Positions 55,910-64,000 of a stretch of DNA of 64,000 bases are shown here, piece after piece. A model generated the notes under the pieces. That model worked only from the letters and a program-made list of their open reading frames with translations. It ran no database searches and was not told where the DNA came from. Made by a program: the position numbers and the translations under genes. Each line of letters starts with the position of its first letter. Position 1 is the first letter of the stretch. The stretch comes from Saprospiraceae bacterium (GTDB lineage Bacteria; Bacteroidota; Bacteroidia; Chitinophagales; Saprospiraceae): contig JADKCC010000002.1 in assembly GCA_016714785.1 (NCBI GenBank), positions 888,804 to 952,803 of the forward strand. Direction: 5' to 3'.

Positions 55910-57058
55910 TTAAAAATCAAATATTCTTCTCTTTTTAAGTAATGTAAACCAACCTTCATTACGTGCCATAAGGTCTTCTTTTTCCTTCCTCAGTGCATGA
56001 GCGAATACTTCGTTTTCGGCGTTGATCATTTCAGATACTCTAAACCCAGCTGTTTTATTTTCAAAAGTTAACTGGCTATCAGTAGCTAATCTTGAAATAG
56101 TAGTACTTTTAAGATTGGCCAAATGATATTCTGTTTCTAACGTATCGATTCTTTGGTCATAAGGTGTTCGTTCGCTAATGAGTTTGACCAAGATAGGAGA
56201 ACACTCTATGATTAGAAACAATATTGTAATAAAAATACCAGCGATACGTATGGCTTCTTCGCTTGCTGAGAGTCTATGCAATGCTTTTAGCCTAGAAGCA
56301 AAACCTGTTAAAGAAGCTCTACTTAGATTTTCCATCTCAATCTTCCTTTTAGCTTCAATAGCTTCCAACTTTGACATTTCTTCTTCCAATTTTGGACTGA
56401 TTTCTGCATATACCAATTGATAATCTTGTTCCGCTTTATCCGATGCTTTGGCCTTGGCTTTATAAATAGCACCCATTGCCCTGATCTTACTACCTCCAGT
56501 ACCATCAGCTTCAGATAGTGCCTCACTGAGTCTGGCAGTACGTTCCTGATCAAATTTGGACAGTTTGTTTCGAAGCAAAGTGATCTCATCTTGTATCACT
56601 TTGGTATCGGCTTCATATCTTTTTTTCAACAAATCGTCTTGTTGTTTATACGTTTCTTGCTGCATCATACCTAGTTCAGCATTGATCTCTGATTCGAATA
56701 GTTTGAGTTCTAATGGTGTTGCTATCACTATACCAATAAAGACTGCTAATACTATTCTCGGGGCTGCCATGGCAAATTCCTTAAGAAAATTGGATTTTTT
56801 ACGCATTCCAGATACAATATATCTATCCAAATTAAAAATCATCATGCCCCAGAGTATTGCAAATATAGTAGATGCAATGTAAGACTCAAACACAGTATAA
56901 AGAGCATAACCTGCGGAAATAGCTGAAAATATACCAGTAAAAAGTATCGTCGCCCCTATACCTTGGTATTTATTATAATCTGTAGGACAACGCTTCAATA
57001 CAGAATTAACGGCACCTGAGCAAAAGATAAAAAAAGAAGCTACTCTGTTCATCGTCAA
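55910..57058 (-). CDS. DUF4407 family membrane protein
   Basis: 382 residues. Four membrane helices are visible: about 38-55 and 60-78 in the N-terminal third, one at 97-115 (IVLAVFIGIVIATPLEL) and one at 275-295 (IAGIFITILFLIIECSP). Between the third and fourth is a long coiled coil rich in Lys, Glu and Gln. LNLDRY-type text (MIFNLDRYIVSGMRKK) and the arrangement match DUF4407, whose function is not known. A strong terminator follows and no partner gene is adjacent. Confidence 0.85.
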   Translation of the reverse strand: MTMNRVASFFIFCSGAVNSVLKRCPTDYNKYQGIGATILFTGIFSAISAGYALYTVFESYIASTIFAILWGMMIFNLDRYIVSGMRKKSNFLKEFAMAAPRIVLAVFIGIVIATPLELKLFESEINAELGMMQQETYKQQDDLLKKRYEADTKVIQDEITLLRNKLSKFDQERTARLSEALSEADGTGGSKIRAMGAIYKAKAKASDKAEQDYQLVYAEISPKLEEEMSKLEAIEAKRKIEMENLSRASLTGFASRLKALHRLSASEEAIRIAGIFITILFLIIECSPILVKLISERTPYDQRIDTLETEYHLANLKSTTISRLATDSQLTFENKTAGFRVSEMINAENEVFAHALRKEKEDLMARNEGWFTLLKKRRIFDF

Positions 57059-57228
57059 AAATTATTTAATTATTATATTTCAAAATTAAATCTTGCACAG
57101 CTGGTGTACTAATAAAATAGACCAAATACAAGAAATAAAGGACAAAGATATATTATAATTTTTTATAATATGTAATTTTAGATAAATTAATTCAATAATT
57201 CATATAAAATATAGTAGTTGAAGTTTTT

Positions 57229-57939
57229 TCATTGTTGGAATTCCGATTTTGGTTCTCCTATTGATGTATCAAGTTGTTTTAACTTAGACTTTGTAGCATT
57301 GCTCAAATACTCTTCTAATTCTCTAAAATGATCTTGAGAATAATAAGAAACTTCATGGTTTTCAGTAAGATGGTAAACGCTATGGCAAATGTCGGTGATT
57401 GTAGAAAGAATATGTGATGATAAGATAACTGTTCTATCACCAGTCTGTGTTCTGATGAGGTGTTTTATAATTTCATTGCTGTCCAAATCGACACCATTAT
57501 AAGGTTCGTCCAGAATTATAGCAGGTTTATTCAAAGCAAATAGTGCTGAAAAAGCCAATTTTTTGCGCATTCCAGTGGAGTAATTATCAACTAGATCATT
57601 TAAAGGAAGGTCAAGAATTTTCCCATATAAATTTGCTTTTTCTAATTCATTTTTAGTATTTACCACAATTTTTATATATTCTGAACCTTTCATAAATGGA
57701 TAAAAAAATGGCTCTGTCGGCATAAAAACAATATCCGTTGGTATTAATTTTTTACCAAATAATGTGATACTTCCAGATTGCAAACTATAAATTTGACACA
57801 TTATACGGAAGAGAGTAGTTTTGCCAACACCATTGCTTCCTACCACTCCTACGACTTTCCCTATATCGAATGACAAATTAAGTTTGTCCAAAATTTTATG
57901 TTGACCAAATGAATATGTGATGTTTTTGATTTCAAGCAT
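57229..57939 (-). CDS. ABC transporter ATP-binding protein
   Basis: 236 residues. It has Walker A GSNGVGKTT, signature YSTGMRKKLAF (a degenerate ABC signature typical of export ATPases), Walker B AIILDEPYNGVD and the switch histidine in SSH. It powers the transporter formed with the membrane protein encoded just upstream, with which its gene overlaps by 8 nt. The substrate is unknown; the degenerate signature resembles the export-type ABC-2 class. Confidence 0.92.
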   Translation of the reverse strand: MLEIKNITYSFGQHKILDKLNLSFDIGKVVGVVGSNGVGKTTLFRIMCQIYSLQSGSITLFGKKLIPTDIVFMPTEPFFYPFMKGSEYIKIVVNTKNELEKANLYGKILDLPLNDLVDNYSTGMRKKLAFSALFALNKPAIILDEPYNGVDLDSNEIIKHLIRTQTGDRTVILSSHILSTITDICHSVYHLTENHEVSYYSQDHFRELEEYLSNATKSKLKQLDTSIGEPKSEFQQ

Positions 57940-58882
57940 AAAGAGATTTTAAATTTTTTTCAGCTTTATAATATTTAAAAATAGCGTACACCAATGTAAT
58001 AATGGCTCCTCCTGGTATTATCATTAAAATAATAAAAACAGACGCTATGGACGAAACCTGGCTCATTGGCCTCAGTGGAGTATAAGATGCATACTTGAAT
58101 ACCAATGTCATAAAAAGTCCTGTAAATAGACAAAATAATGCATAAAATATGATCAGCATAGAATCACTATGAAAAACTAAAGTCATTATAGTAGGTAATA
58201 AAGTTACTAAGGACGTAATTCCAATATATTTTTTAAATTTAGTCATTAAAAAGTTAGGGTGCCAATGTAGCATATCTCTAGACTCTTGAAAAAGAAAAAA
58301 AGTTTGCAACAACATAATAAGTAATAATATCCAAATTAAGTACAAGCCAATGTGTAAATAGCTCAGCAATCCAAACAACCAAATACATAAAGATGTATAT
58401 GGAGCTGATTCTACAACAAATTTGAATTCAAAATAATCTAAAGGTATCTGAGACAACTCGGTTTTGACTCCACTTTTGATCTCATGTTTTAAATAGGTAG
58501 ATGTAAATCCCCCTAACAATGCACTACCAATTAAAGCTAAAACTACCATCCAATTACCCAAAATTAATTGGGCCACAATTAGCGGAGTAGTAAGCAACAG
58601 GTATTCCAAACCTAAAAAAAAACCTAATCTACATTGCCCTATAAATATACTCCGAAGGAATGATTTATCACTCCTGTAGCGCTCTATTGAAAAGTACATA
58701 ACTAAAAACGCAATTATGGCCCACCACCTATTGATAAGTAGCAAATTTGAAAGTGCGGAAGCAAAAATACCTACAATTACTAAGCAAAATACAATAAGTA
58801 ATAAATAACCTACGGAATCCAAAATCCTTTTACTTTGTAAGAGTCTAAGTGAAAGTAATTGCAAAATCTTTGAGCTCATCAT
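57932..58882 (-). CDS. ABC-2-like permease / multi-pass membrane protein
   Basis: 316 residues with roughly eight hydrophobic segments and few charged residues. There is no clear family motif, but its position between an ABC ATPase gene (8-nt overlap) and a TPR-SH3 gene (1-nt overlap) makes it the likely membrane partner of the ATPase. Substrate unknown. Confidence 0.75.
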   Translation of the reverse strand: MMSSKILQLLSLRLLQSKRILDSVGYLLLIVFCLVIVGIFASALSNLLLINRWWAIIAFLVMYFSIERYRSDKSFLRSIFIGQCRLGFFLGLEYLLLTTPLIVAQLILGNWMVVLALIGSALLGGFTSTYLKHEIKSGVKTELSQIPLDYFEFKFVVESAPYTSLCIWLFGLLSYLHIGLYLIWILLLIMLLQTFFLFQESRDMLHWHPNFLMTKFKKYIGITSLVTLLPTIMTLVFHSDSMLIIFYALFCLFTGLFMTLVFKYASYTPLRPMSQVSSIASVFIILMIIPGGAIITLVYAIFKYYKAEKNLKSLYA

Positions 58883-59628
58883 CAGATTCTTTGACCAGAC
58901 AAAGTCGGAACCCAGCCTTGATCACCATAAGCAGTCTCAACCAACCACCAACCTGCTAAGTGATCTCTCATGGTTACTTTACTTCCTGGAGGCAAAGCAG
59001 AAACCTCAGGGCTTTCTGCATCTGGGCCAAGTCTCAAAACTGTATTTTCTTTGGTAATGATGATGCCACTACTGTGAAAAATATTTTGATGTCTAACATA
59101 AGCACCAATACTACTTATTGCAAAAAATAGCGCAAGGCTTACGACACTTATTTTTAACATTTTATTTGCTGCAATCTTTGGGTAAAACCTTACAAATATT
59201 GCACCTATAGCCAAAAAAGAGATTAAACTCAAAATCGTCCATGCTGAAATGCTTAAAAATCCAACTGCTTTATGTAGAATTTTATTTAAGCCATTGAATT
59301 GTAAATTATTATCCAGCTGACTATTTCGTTTTACTATTGCAGACAAATTTTCTTGAATAAGTCGATCATTCGGTGCGTATTTCAAAGCTTTTTCCAAGTA
59401 TAGAATTGCGAGAGCATCTTGTTGTAATCCAGCAGCTGCTAAGGCCATATTTTGATATACTCCTGTGCCGCCTAAACCATTTTTTTCTATTTCAGAATAG
59501 CTATTTAATGCCAATTGGAATTCCTTTTTTGAAAGAGCGTTGTTTGCCTGATCTAATAACGAAAGATTGGCTATAGATATATATTGAAAAAGTACAACCA
59601 TTAAAATAGTAAGTGCTATCCTAACCAT
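58882..59628 (-). CDS. TPR and SH3 domain membrane protein (BatE-like)
   Basis: 248 residues. Order: N-terminal signal or anchor (1-20), TPR units (about 25-105: NNALSKKEFQLALNSYSEIE, YLEKALKYAPNDRLIQENL), two membrane helices (about 120-145 and 155-175), and a C-terminal bacterial SH3 domain (about 185-245: VLRLGPDAESPEVSALPPGSK, GWWLVETAYGDQGWV). This layout matches BatE of the Bat aerotolerance cluster, but no MoxR or BatA-D genes lie here; instead its stop and the permease start share a base. Its role in the ABC unit is inference. Confidence 0.8.
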   Translation of the reverse strand: MVRIALTILMVVLFQYISIANLSLLDQANNALSKKEFQLALNSYSEIEKNGLGGTGVYQNMALAAAGLQQDALAILYLEKALKYAPNDRLIQENLSAIVKRNSQLDNNLQFNGLNKILHKAVGFLSISAWTILSLISFLAIGAIFVRFYPKIAANKMLKISVVSLALFFAISSIGAYVRHQNIFHSSGIIITKENTVLRLGPDAESPEVSALPPGSKVTMRDHLAGWWLVETAYGDQGWVPTLSGQRI

Positions 59629-59750
59629 ATAAGAAATATTTTCAATACAACTTATGAAAGATAATAAAAGTTTTCATTTCAATTAGCGTATGTTTTCATT
59701 TTTGTTGCTTTAGAATCAACATTTTATGAATCTCTGTTTAAAAAAAGCCA

Positions 59751-61274
59751 TTAATTCAACACAGTTTTAACACCAAACTGGAGGGATGATGTATGTATCT
59801 TGTCCTTATTTGGTCCTATCCCAATATCTGCATTTAAAATTTGTCTATTATAAGAAGGCTGAATGTAAATAGAAGTATTGTTGAAAATCTTTTTCTCAAT
59901 ACCGAAACCAAAACCAACGGAAACAAAATAATTATCATTAATGCTTTCTCCAGATATAAGCCCTTTTATAAAAGGTTTTTCTTCTAATCTTGGTTCTACT
60001 GGCAAATTTCTTTCAGGAGCAGGTCTGCCCAATACTTTAATTTGATTGATATCATAGTCTGCATTCATCACAAGGTTAAGTGCGGCACCGGCTAGAAGAT
60101 AAGCTCCCCAGTTTGCTTGATTGATGAAATGATACTTAAAATTCAATGGAATACTGGCAATATCAAATGAAATTTTATTCAAACTCACTTCAGAATAATA
60201 ATTCTCTTTAGGGCCGAATGCTTCGCCAAATATATCAGGTTGATATTCTCTTTTTGCATACGTAATACCAGTCTCCACCTCCAATTGATTTATCTTTTTT
60301 GAAATGTTGACTCCTAACGAATTATTAAGTGCTTCTTTATTATAAGATGCTCTCGAATATAATTTATCAAAAGGTGTATTTATCAAATTGATATCTCCCG
60401 TACCGAAAACTGATAGTGCAAACTCCGGTTTTGATTGAATAGTACTCATTTTCATCGGGAAAGAAAGCGCGTACTCTGAAACCAAATTTTCTGGGCTATT
60501 ATGACTTAAATAGTCAAGCACGGGCTCATTAGTTTGATTTGTGATTTCATTAGCTATCGAGGCAATGTCCTTTGATTCTTTGTTTTGTAAGTAAGTAATT
60601 ATGAAAGCAGGGGCCATAGTTTCTGCATCTTTATAATTATCTATATTGAGTTGTCCTGTAGCTTCATTTATCAATGTCATGCCATTTTTTTGCCATAAAT
60701 TATCGCTTTCATTTTCAAAAAGAGAACTCACTAACATAATACCTGCATTGTCAGAGTTGTGATTGTTAATTTCACTTTTTGTATTGTGCTTTAAATTTTC
60801 TCTATGATTACTGACTATTTGTTGCTCAGTTGCATTTTTATTATTTCTATCTATTTCAATGTTATCTTGAGACTTTTTAATCTTTTGATAAATCAAATTT
60901 ACATCTGCATATAGTAACGGATCTACTCGTTTGTCAATAGGCATCCATGCTGACCAATTAAAAAATGTCAACACAATTAAGAAAATGGCCGCAAATTCCA
61001 TGATTTTTGAAGTAAATACGATATTCTTTCTTTCATCAATTGTTTTTAGCTGATTTTTTAACAATTGCCAATGTTCAGTACGATAATTTGGAACTACTTG
61101 TTGAAGACTATTTTTTATAATCTGATCAAAATCAGCATCCTGTGATTCAATATCCTGATGACTTTTTCGGGTAGAAGATGACTCAAAAGCAGACCATACA
61201 TCGTCTGTTTGAGTGATAGCAGAAAAGCCATCAAGTTTTTCCTTTATGATATTGTCAAAAATATCTTCCTTCAT
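59751..61274 (-). CDS. Sigma-coupled protein: cytosolic N-terminus, one TM, C-terminal outer-membrane barrel
   Basis: 507 residues from ATG 61272-61274, whose ATGA overlaps the sigma factor stop; this fixes the start against a longer frame. The N-terminus (about 1-90) is soluble and acidic, with two related DxxWxxF/HWxxL motifs as in Bacteroidota sigma-linked proteins. A single hydrophobic helix (about 94-112, MEFAAIFLIVLTFFNW) follows, then a low-complexity Asn-rich linker, and a C-terminal beta-rich domain with PorT-like barrel strands (SIPLNFKYHFINQANWGAYLLAG, FVSVGFGFGIEKKIF) ending in an aromatic or hydrophobic strand. It looks like an anti-sigma-type regulator fused to a barrel; direct evidence for sigma binding is lacking. 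Confidence 0.75.
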   Translation of the reverse strand: MKEDIFDNIIKEKLDGFSAITQTDDVWSAFESSSTRKSHQDIESQDADFDQIIKNSLQQVVPNYRTEHWQLLKNQLKTIDERKNIVFTSKIMEFAAIFLIVLTFFNWSAWMPIDKRVDPLLYADVNLIYQKIKKSQDNIEIDRNNKNATEQQIVSNHRENLKHNTKSEINNHNSDNAGIMLVSSLFENESDNLWQKNGMTLINEATGQLNIDNYKDAETMAPAFIITYLQNKESKDIASIANEITNQTNEPVLDYLSHNSPENLVSEYALSFPMKMSTIQSKPEFALSVFGTGDINLINTPFDKLYSRASYNKEALNNSLGVNISKKINQLEVETGITYAKREYQPDIFGEAFGPKENYYSEVSLNKISFDIASIPLNFKYHFINQANWGAYLLAGAALNLVMNADYDINQIKVLGRPAPERNLPVEPRLEEKPFIKGLISGESINDNYFVSVGFGFGIEKKIFNNTSIYIQPSYNRQILNADIGIGPNKDKIHTSSLQFGVKTVLN

Positions 61275-61834
61275 CTTAAATCTGAGTCTGACGCTAATAA
61301 AATGTTCTTCAGTTTGGTTCTTGCTTTGACAAGGTTTGATCTGCAAGTACTTTCATTTATATCCAACATATCAGAAATTTCCTTATGCGAATACCCTTCA
61401 ATCACGTACAGATTAAATACAGAACGATAAGAATGCGGTAATTGCTGCAAGGCCTTCAAAATTTCTTCACTGCTCATGGTGGAAATGGCATCTGGAATAT
61501 CTGAACTCAAATAATAAGCTTCGTCTAAATCTTCTGCTTTACGCTTAAGATCTTTTCTGTAGAAATCAATAGCAGTATTAATGAGTATCCTTCTAATCCA
61601 TGCAGAAAGTGATGTACCTGATTGATACTTTTGTATATTCCTAAACACTTTGACAAAACTCTCATGTAGAATATCGAGGGCATCTTCATTAGTACTAGCA
61701 TATCTTAAGGCCAAAGACATCATAGGTGTGTAGTTGTCTTCATACAACTTCTTCTGAGCCCAGCGTTCATTATTGATGCAGGCCCTTAAAAAATCAGATT
61801 CTTCCTGATTAAGTATTTGTAATGTAATATCCAT
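61271..61834 (-). CDS. ECF-type RNA polymerase sigma factor
   Basis: 187 residues with sigma-70 regions 2 (about 25-95, DALDILHESFVKVFRN) and 4 (about 125-175, LPHSYRSVFNLYVIEGYSHKEIS). It lacks regions 1 and 3, so it is an ECF sigma. It overlaps the start of the membrane-to-barrel gene by 4 nt (ATGA), which points to a sigma/regulator pair. A TACCTTTC element on the minus strand ends about 5 nt before the ATG, so the transcript may be leaderless or the start may be autoregulated by another promoter. Confidence 0.93.
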   Translation of the reverse strand: MDITLQILNQEESDFLRACINNERWAQKKLYEDNYTPMMSLALRYASTNEDALDILHESFVKVFRNIQKYQSGTSLSAWIRRILINTAIDFYRKDLKRKAEDLDEAYYLSSDIPDAISTMSSEEILKALQQLPHSYRSVFNLYVIEGYSHKEISDMLDINESTCRSNLVKARTKLKNILLASDSDLR

Positions 61835-61838
61835 GACC

Positions 61839-61846
61839 GAAAGGTA
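61839..61846 (-). promoter_or_regulatory. Putative -7 element (TACCTTTC) of the ECF sigma gene
   Basis: Minus-strand near-match to TAnnTTTG, only 4 nt before the sigma-factor ATG. Confidence 0.35.
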
Positions 61847-62048
61847 GGTAATAGTTTTTGACCAGAAAAATTTTAATTGTTAAAATTAAAGAAAAGTCAC
61901 TTTACAAGACACTTTTTAACAATAATTTAGTAAAACTTACAACAACAGCTGAAAATATTAAGAGATCTATAACAGTACAAACATTATTGGGAGATCACAA
62001 CATACTTCATTAATTATATATAATACATTACTTGCTTTAAAATTAAAA

Positions 62049-63056
62049 CTAAACATTCATTAAACCCACCAATTCTTTGACTTCTCGCAATGTTTCCTGT
62101 GCTCTTAGTCTGATTTCTGAAGATGATTGTTTAATCTGATCTTTTAATTTACGTTTATCTGCATTGATTTCCTTTTTATTTTCCACAAATCTACCGACCA
62201 TCTGCACCAATGCATCTGCTGTAACTTGCTTGAGATCAACATATTTTAGAGTGCCAGTTTGGAATGTATCCATTAAATGATCATATTCTGTCTTCCAGCC
62301 AGCAGCTTTAATTAGCTCAAAAAGGTTTTGAACGCCTTCAGCCATCGTACCTATTGAAGTTTCTCCAGAGTCTGTTACGGCCGATTTTATCTGTCTCCTG
62401 ATAGTTGCTTCATCAGCAAATGCATTGATATAATGTTTCTCACCAGCTGATTTGCTCATTTTTTTAGATGGGTCTGCTGTGGATTTTATCTTAGGTGTTT
62501 CCGTATAAAGAGGCTCTGGCAACACAAAATATTCTTTTCCAACTTGTGTGTTAAATCTTTGAGCAATATCTCTTGCCAACTCTAAATGTTGTTCCTGATC
62601 TTTGCCTACTGGCACATAATCTGCTTTGTAAATCAAAATATCTGCTGTTTGTAGTACTGGATAATCTAGTAATCCTACAGAAATAAAATCTTCTTTCCCG
62701 CCTTCTTTGACTTGTGTACTTTTATCTTTGAATTGAGTCATACGTGTCAATTGCCCATAAGAACAAAAGCAATTAAATATCCATCCAAGCTCAGTATGTT
62801 CTGGAACCAAAGACTGTATAAATAGATTTTCAGGTTTGACTCCGACAGCAACTAAATTGGTGATAAGATCCCAAGTATTGGTTCGAAGTTTATTCACTTG
62901 GTAAGGCATCGTCATAGCATGATAATCCACTACACCATAATAACATTTATATTTTTCTTGAAGATCGACCCAGTTTTTTACGGCACCAAAATAATTTCCC
63001 AAATGCATATCTCCTGTAGGCTGAATCGCTGAAAGTACCGTTTTTGTTGCTGTCAT
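62049..63056 (-). CDS. trpS: Tryptophan--tRNA ligase
   Basis: 335 residues, the usual length for bacterial TrpRS. Class I motifs are HLGN (18-21) in IQPTGDMHLGNYFG and KMSKS (199-203) in DPSKKMSKSAG. It charges tRNA-Trp. The minus-strand TACCTTTA at 63084-63091 is a plausible -7 element. Confidence 0.97.
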   Translation of the reverse strand: MTATKTVLSAIQPTGDMHLGNYFGAVKNWVDLQEKYKCYYGVVDYHAMTMPYQVNKLRTNTWDLITNLVAVGVKPENLFIQSLVPEHTELGWIFNCFCSYGQLTRMTQFKDKSTQVKEGGKEDFISVGLLDYPVLQTADILIYKADYVPVGKDQEQHLELARDIAQRFNTQVGKEYFVLPEPLYTETPKIKSTADPSKKMSKSAGEKHYINAFADEATIRRQIKSAVTDSGETSIGTMAEGVQNLFELIKAAGWKTEYDHLMDTFQTGTLKYVDLKQVTADALVQMVGRFVENKKEINADKRKLKDQIKQSSSEIRLRAQETLREVKELVGLMNV

Positions 63057-63227
63057 ATTATAATCTTATCTTTTATGAAGCCGTAAAGGTAGGAAAATGA
63101 TTTTAGAATAAAGATGAGATTAAGACTTAGAATTTATCTTTGGAAAATTTCAGCTCAATCATTTCTTGTTTGTTTGGGAGAGATTCTAGCTTACAAGGTC
63201 ACAAAAAGAAACGAAAATTCAAGCTTT

Positions 63228-63983
63228 TTAATAACTCCTAGATGGAAGTATTTGGGCCGCCAAATGTAGAAAATGTGCTAAACCTTTTTTCTTTTTTTCG
63301 TCAAGATTGTACTGAATATTATGAGTATAATAATAATACAAATCCAAATTTTCACTACTCTCAGCTTGAATAATTTCAGGCAAGTGCTCGACACCTAGTT
63401 TGAAAGCATCATTAAGTTTGTGCTCTATTGCGAGATCCAAATCATTTTTGGCAACCCAAACCGCAAAAACGAAAGGCAACCCTGTCCACTCTTTCCATAA
63501 TACACCTAAGTCATACTTGTATTTAAAATTATTTTCATATTCAAACACTTTATCTCCAATCATCAAAACAGCATCCCCTTTTTGATAAATATATTGGTCA
63601 ATACTCAAAGGTGAAAAAGGAAGATCCAACCTAAAGTATTCCCTAATAAGTATTTGTGAAAGTAAAAAAGATGTTCTAGAGTGGTTATCTAATAATAATC
63701 TAGTACAATCTTCAATTTTTTCATTGCTAAAAATACATACTGTACGCACTTCACCATCACAACCTATACAGTAATCACTGATGATTTTATAATCTTTAAG
63801 ATCTTCGAGTGCTCCCACAGGTAACAGTGCAATTTCTGCATTACCATTCATAAAATTTTGTGCACAAGCGGCTGGAGTAGCCGTTTTTAACTCTAGATTT
63901 TCCGTAAAAGTACTATTAATAAGTCCAAACTCAAATGGTTTTGAGTTCAAATAATTAACCATGATTAATCGGTACCTTTCCAT
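63228..63983 (-). CDS. mqnA: Menaquinone biosynthesis protein MqnA (chorismate dehydratase)
   Basis: 251 residues. The N-terminal MVNYLNSKPFEFGL, the AEIALLPVGAL block, and GCDGEVRTVCIFS match MqnA, which removes water from chorismate to give 3-enolpyruvylbenzoate, the first step of the futalosine pathway to menaquinone. Menaquinone would be the electron acceptor of the NQR complex encoded in this window. The start lies at ATG 63981-63983, near the window edge. Confidence 0.93.
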   Translation of the reverse strand: MERYRLIMVNYLNSKPFEFGLINSTFTENLELKTATPAACAQNFMNGNAEIALLPVGALEDLKDYKIISDYCIGCDGEVRTVCIFSNEKIEDCTRLLLDNHSRTSFLLSQILIREYFRLDLPFSPLSIDQYIYQKGDAVLMIGDKVFEYENNFKYKYDLGVLWKEWTGLPFVFAVWVAKNDLDLAIEHKLNDAFKLGVEHLPEIIQAESSENLDLYYYYTHNIQYNLDEKKKKGLAHFLHLAAQILPSRSY

Positions 63984-64000
63984 TTACATTGTTGGATGAG

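Overview
The window is a chromosomal segment of a low-GC member of the Bacteroidota, most likely a Saprospiria-type lineage. The evidence is type IX secretion (T9SS) components (PorP/SprF-like, PorE-like OmpA protein, PorG-like barrel), secreted proteins with PKD, Asp-box and TSP3 modules, Bacteroidota-type promoters (-7 element TAnnTTTG, sometimes with TTTG at -33), tRNA genes without encoded CCA, a Na+-pumping NQR complex and the futalosine-pathway enzyme MqnA. Genus-level placement is inference.

Layout. 1-5 kb: an edge-truncated conserved cytosolic gene, a GH13 lipoprotein amylase, tRNA-Phe, an MtfA-like membrane protein lacking its HExxH motif, an O6-alkylguanine-DNA methyltransferase and a small RRM protein. 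5.2-8 kb: three head-to-tail copies of a Rpn/PD-(D/E)XK nuclease gene, only the middle one intact. 8.2-12 kb: an Lhr-like helicase, a CAT-anticodon tRNA and a LytTR response regulator. 12-13 kb: gene-free DNA with inverted and 21-bp repeats. 13-16.2 kb: PorP/SprF plus OmpA pair. 16.4-22.8 kb: complete nqrABCDEF operon. 23.4-28.6 kb: dnaX, a Crp/Fnr regulator, a DUF3109 protein and thrS. 28.8-35.8 kb: two large secreted proteins around an ABC-F ATPase. 36.2-38.8 kb: a compact three-gene operon of an ATP-dependent-ligase-like nucleotidyltransferase and two unrecognised proteins, the best candidate for an undescribed system. 38.8-40.6 kb: repeat-rich gene-free DNA. 40.6-46 kb: two lipoproteins, a multidomain glycosidase, a Kazal lipoprotein and a HupE/UreJ protein. 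46-56 kb: aconitase, isoaspartyl methyltransferase, GT4-RecQ-PorG group, subtilase and a DinB-fold protein. 56-64 kb: DUF4407 protein, an ABC/TPR-SH3 operon, an ECF sigma factor coupled to a membrane-to-barrel protein, trpS and mqnA.

The housekeeping genes cover translation (thrS, trpS, tRNAs), replication and repair (dnaX, recQ, Lhr-like helicase, ogt), respiration (NQR feeding menaquinone, with mqnA making it) and the TCA cycle (aconitase). The accessory genes cover polysaccharide use and surface secretion.

Caution on quality: at least eight genes, including essential thrS, are interrupted by single-base shifts, mostly at homopolymers. The simplest reading is residual indel error in the assembly, so most split genes here are annotated as one gene. 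All assignments come from reading the sequence; no database search was run.
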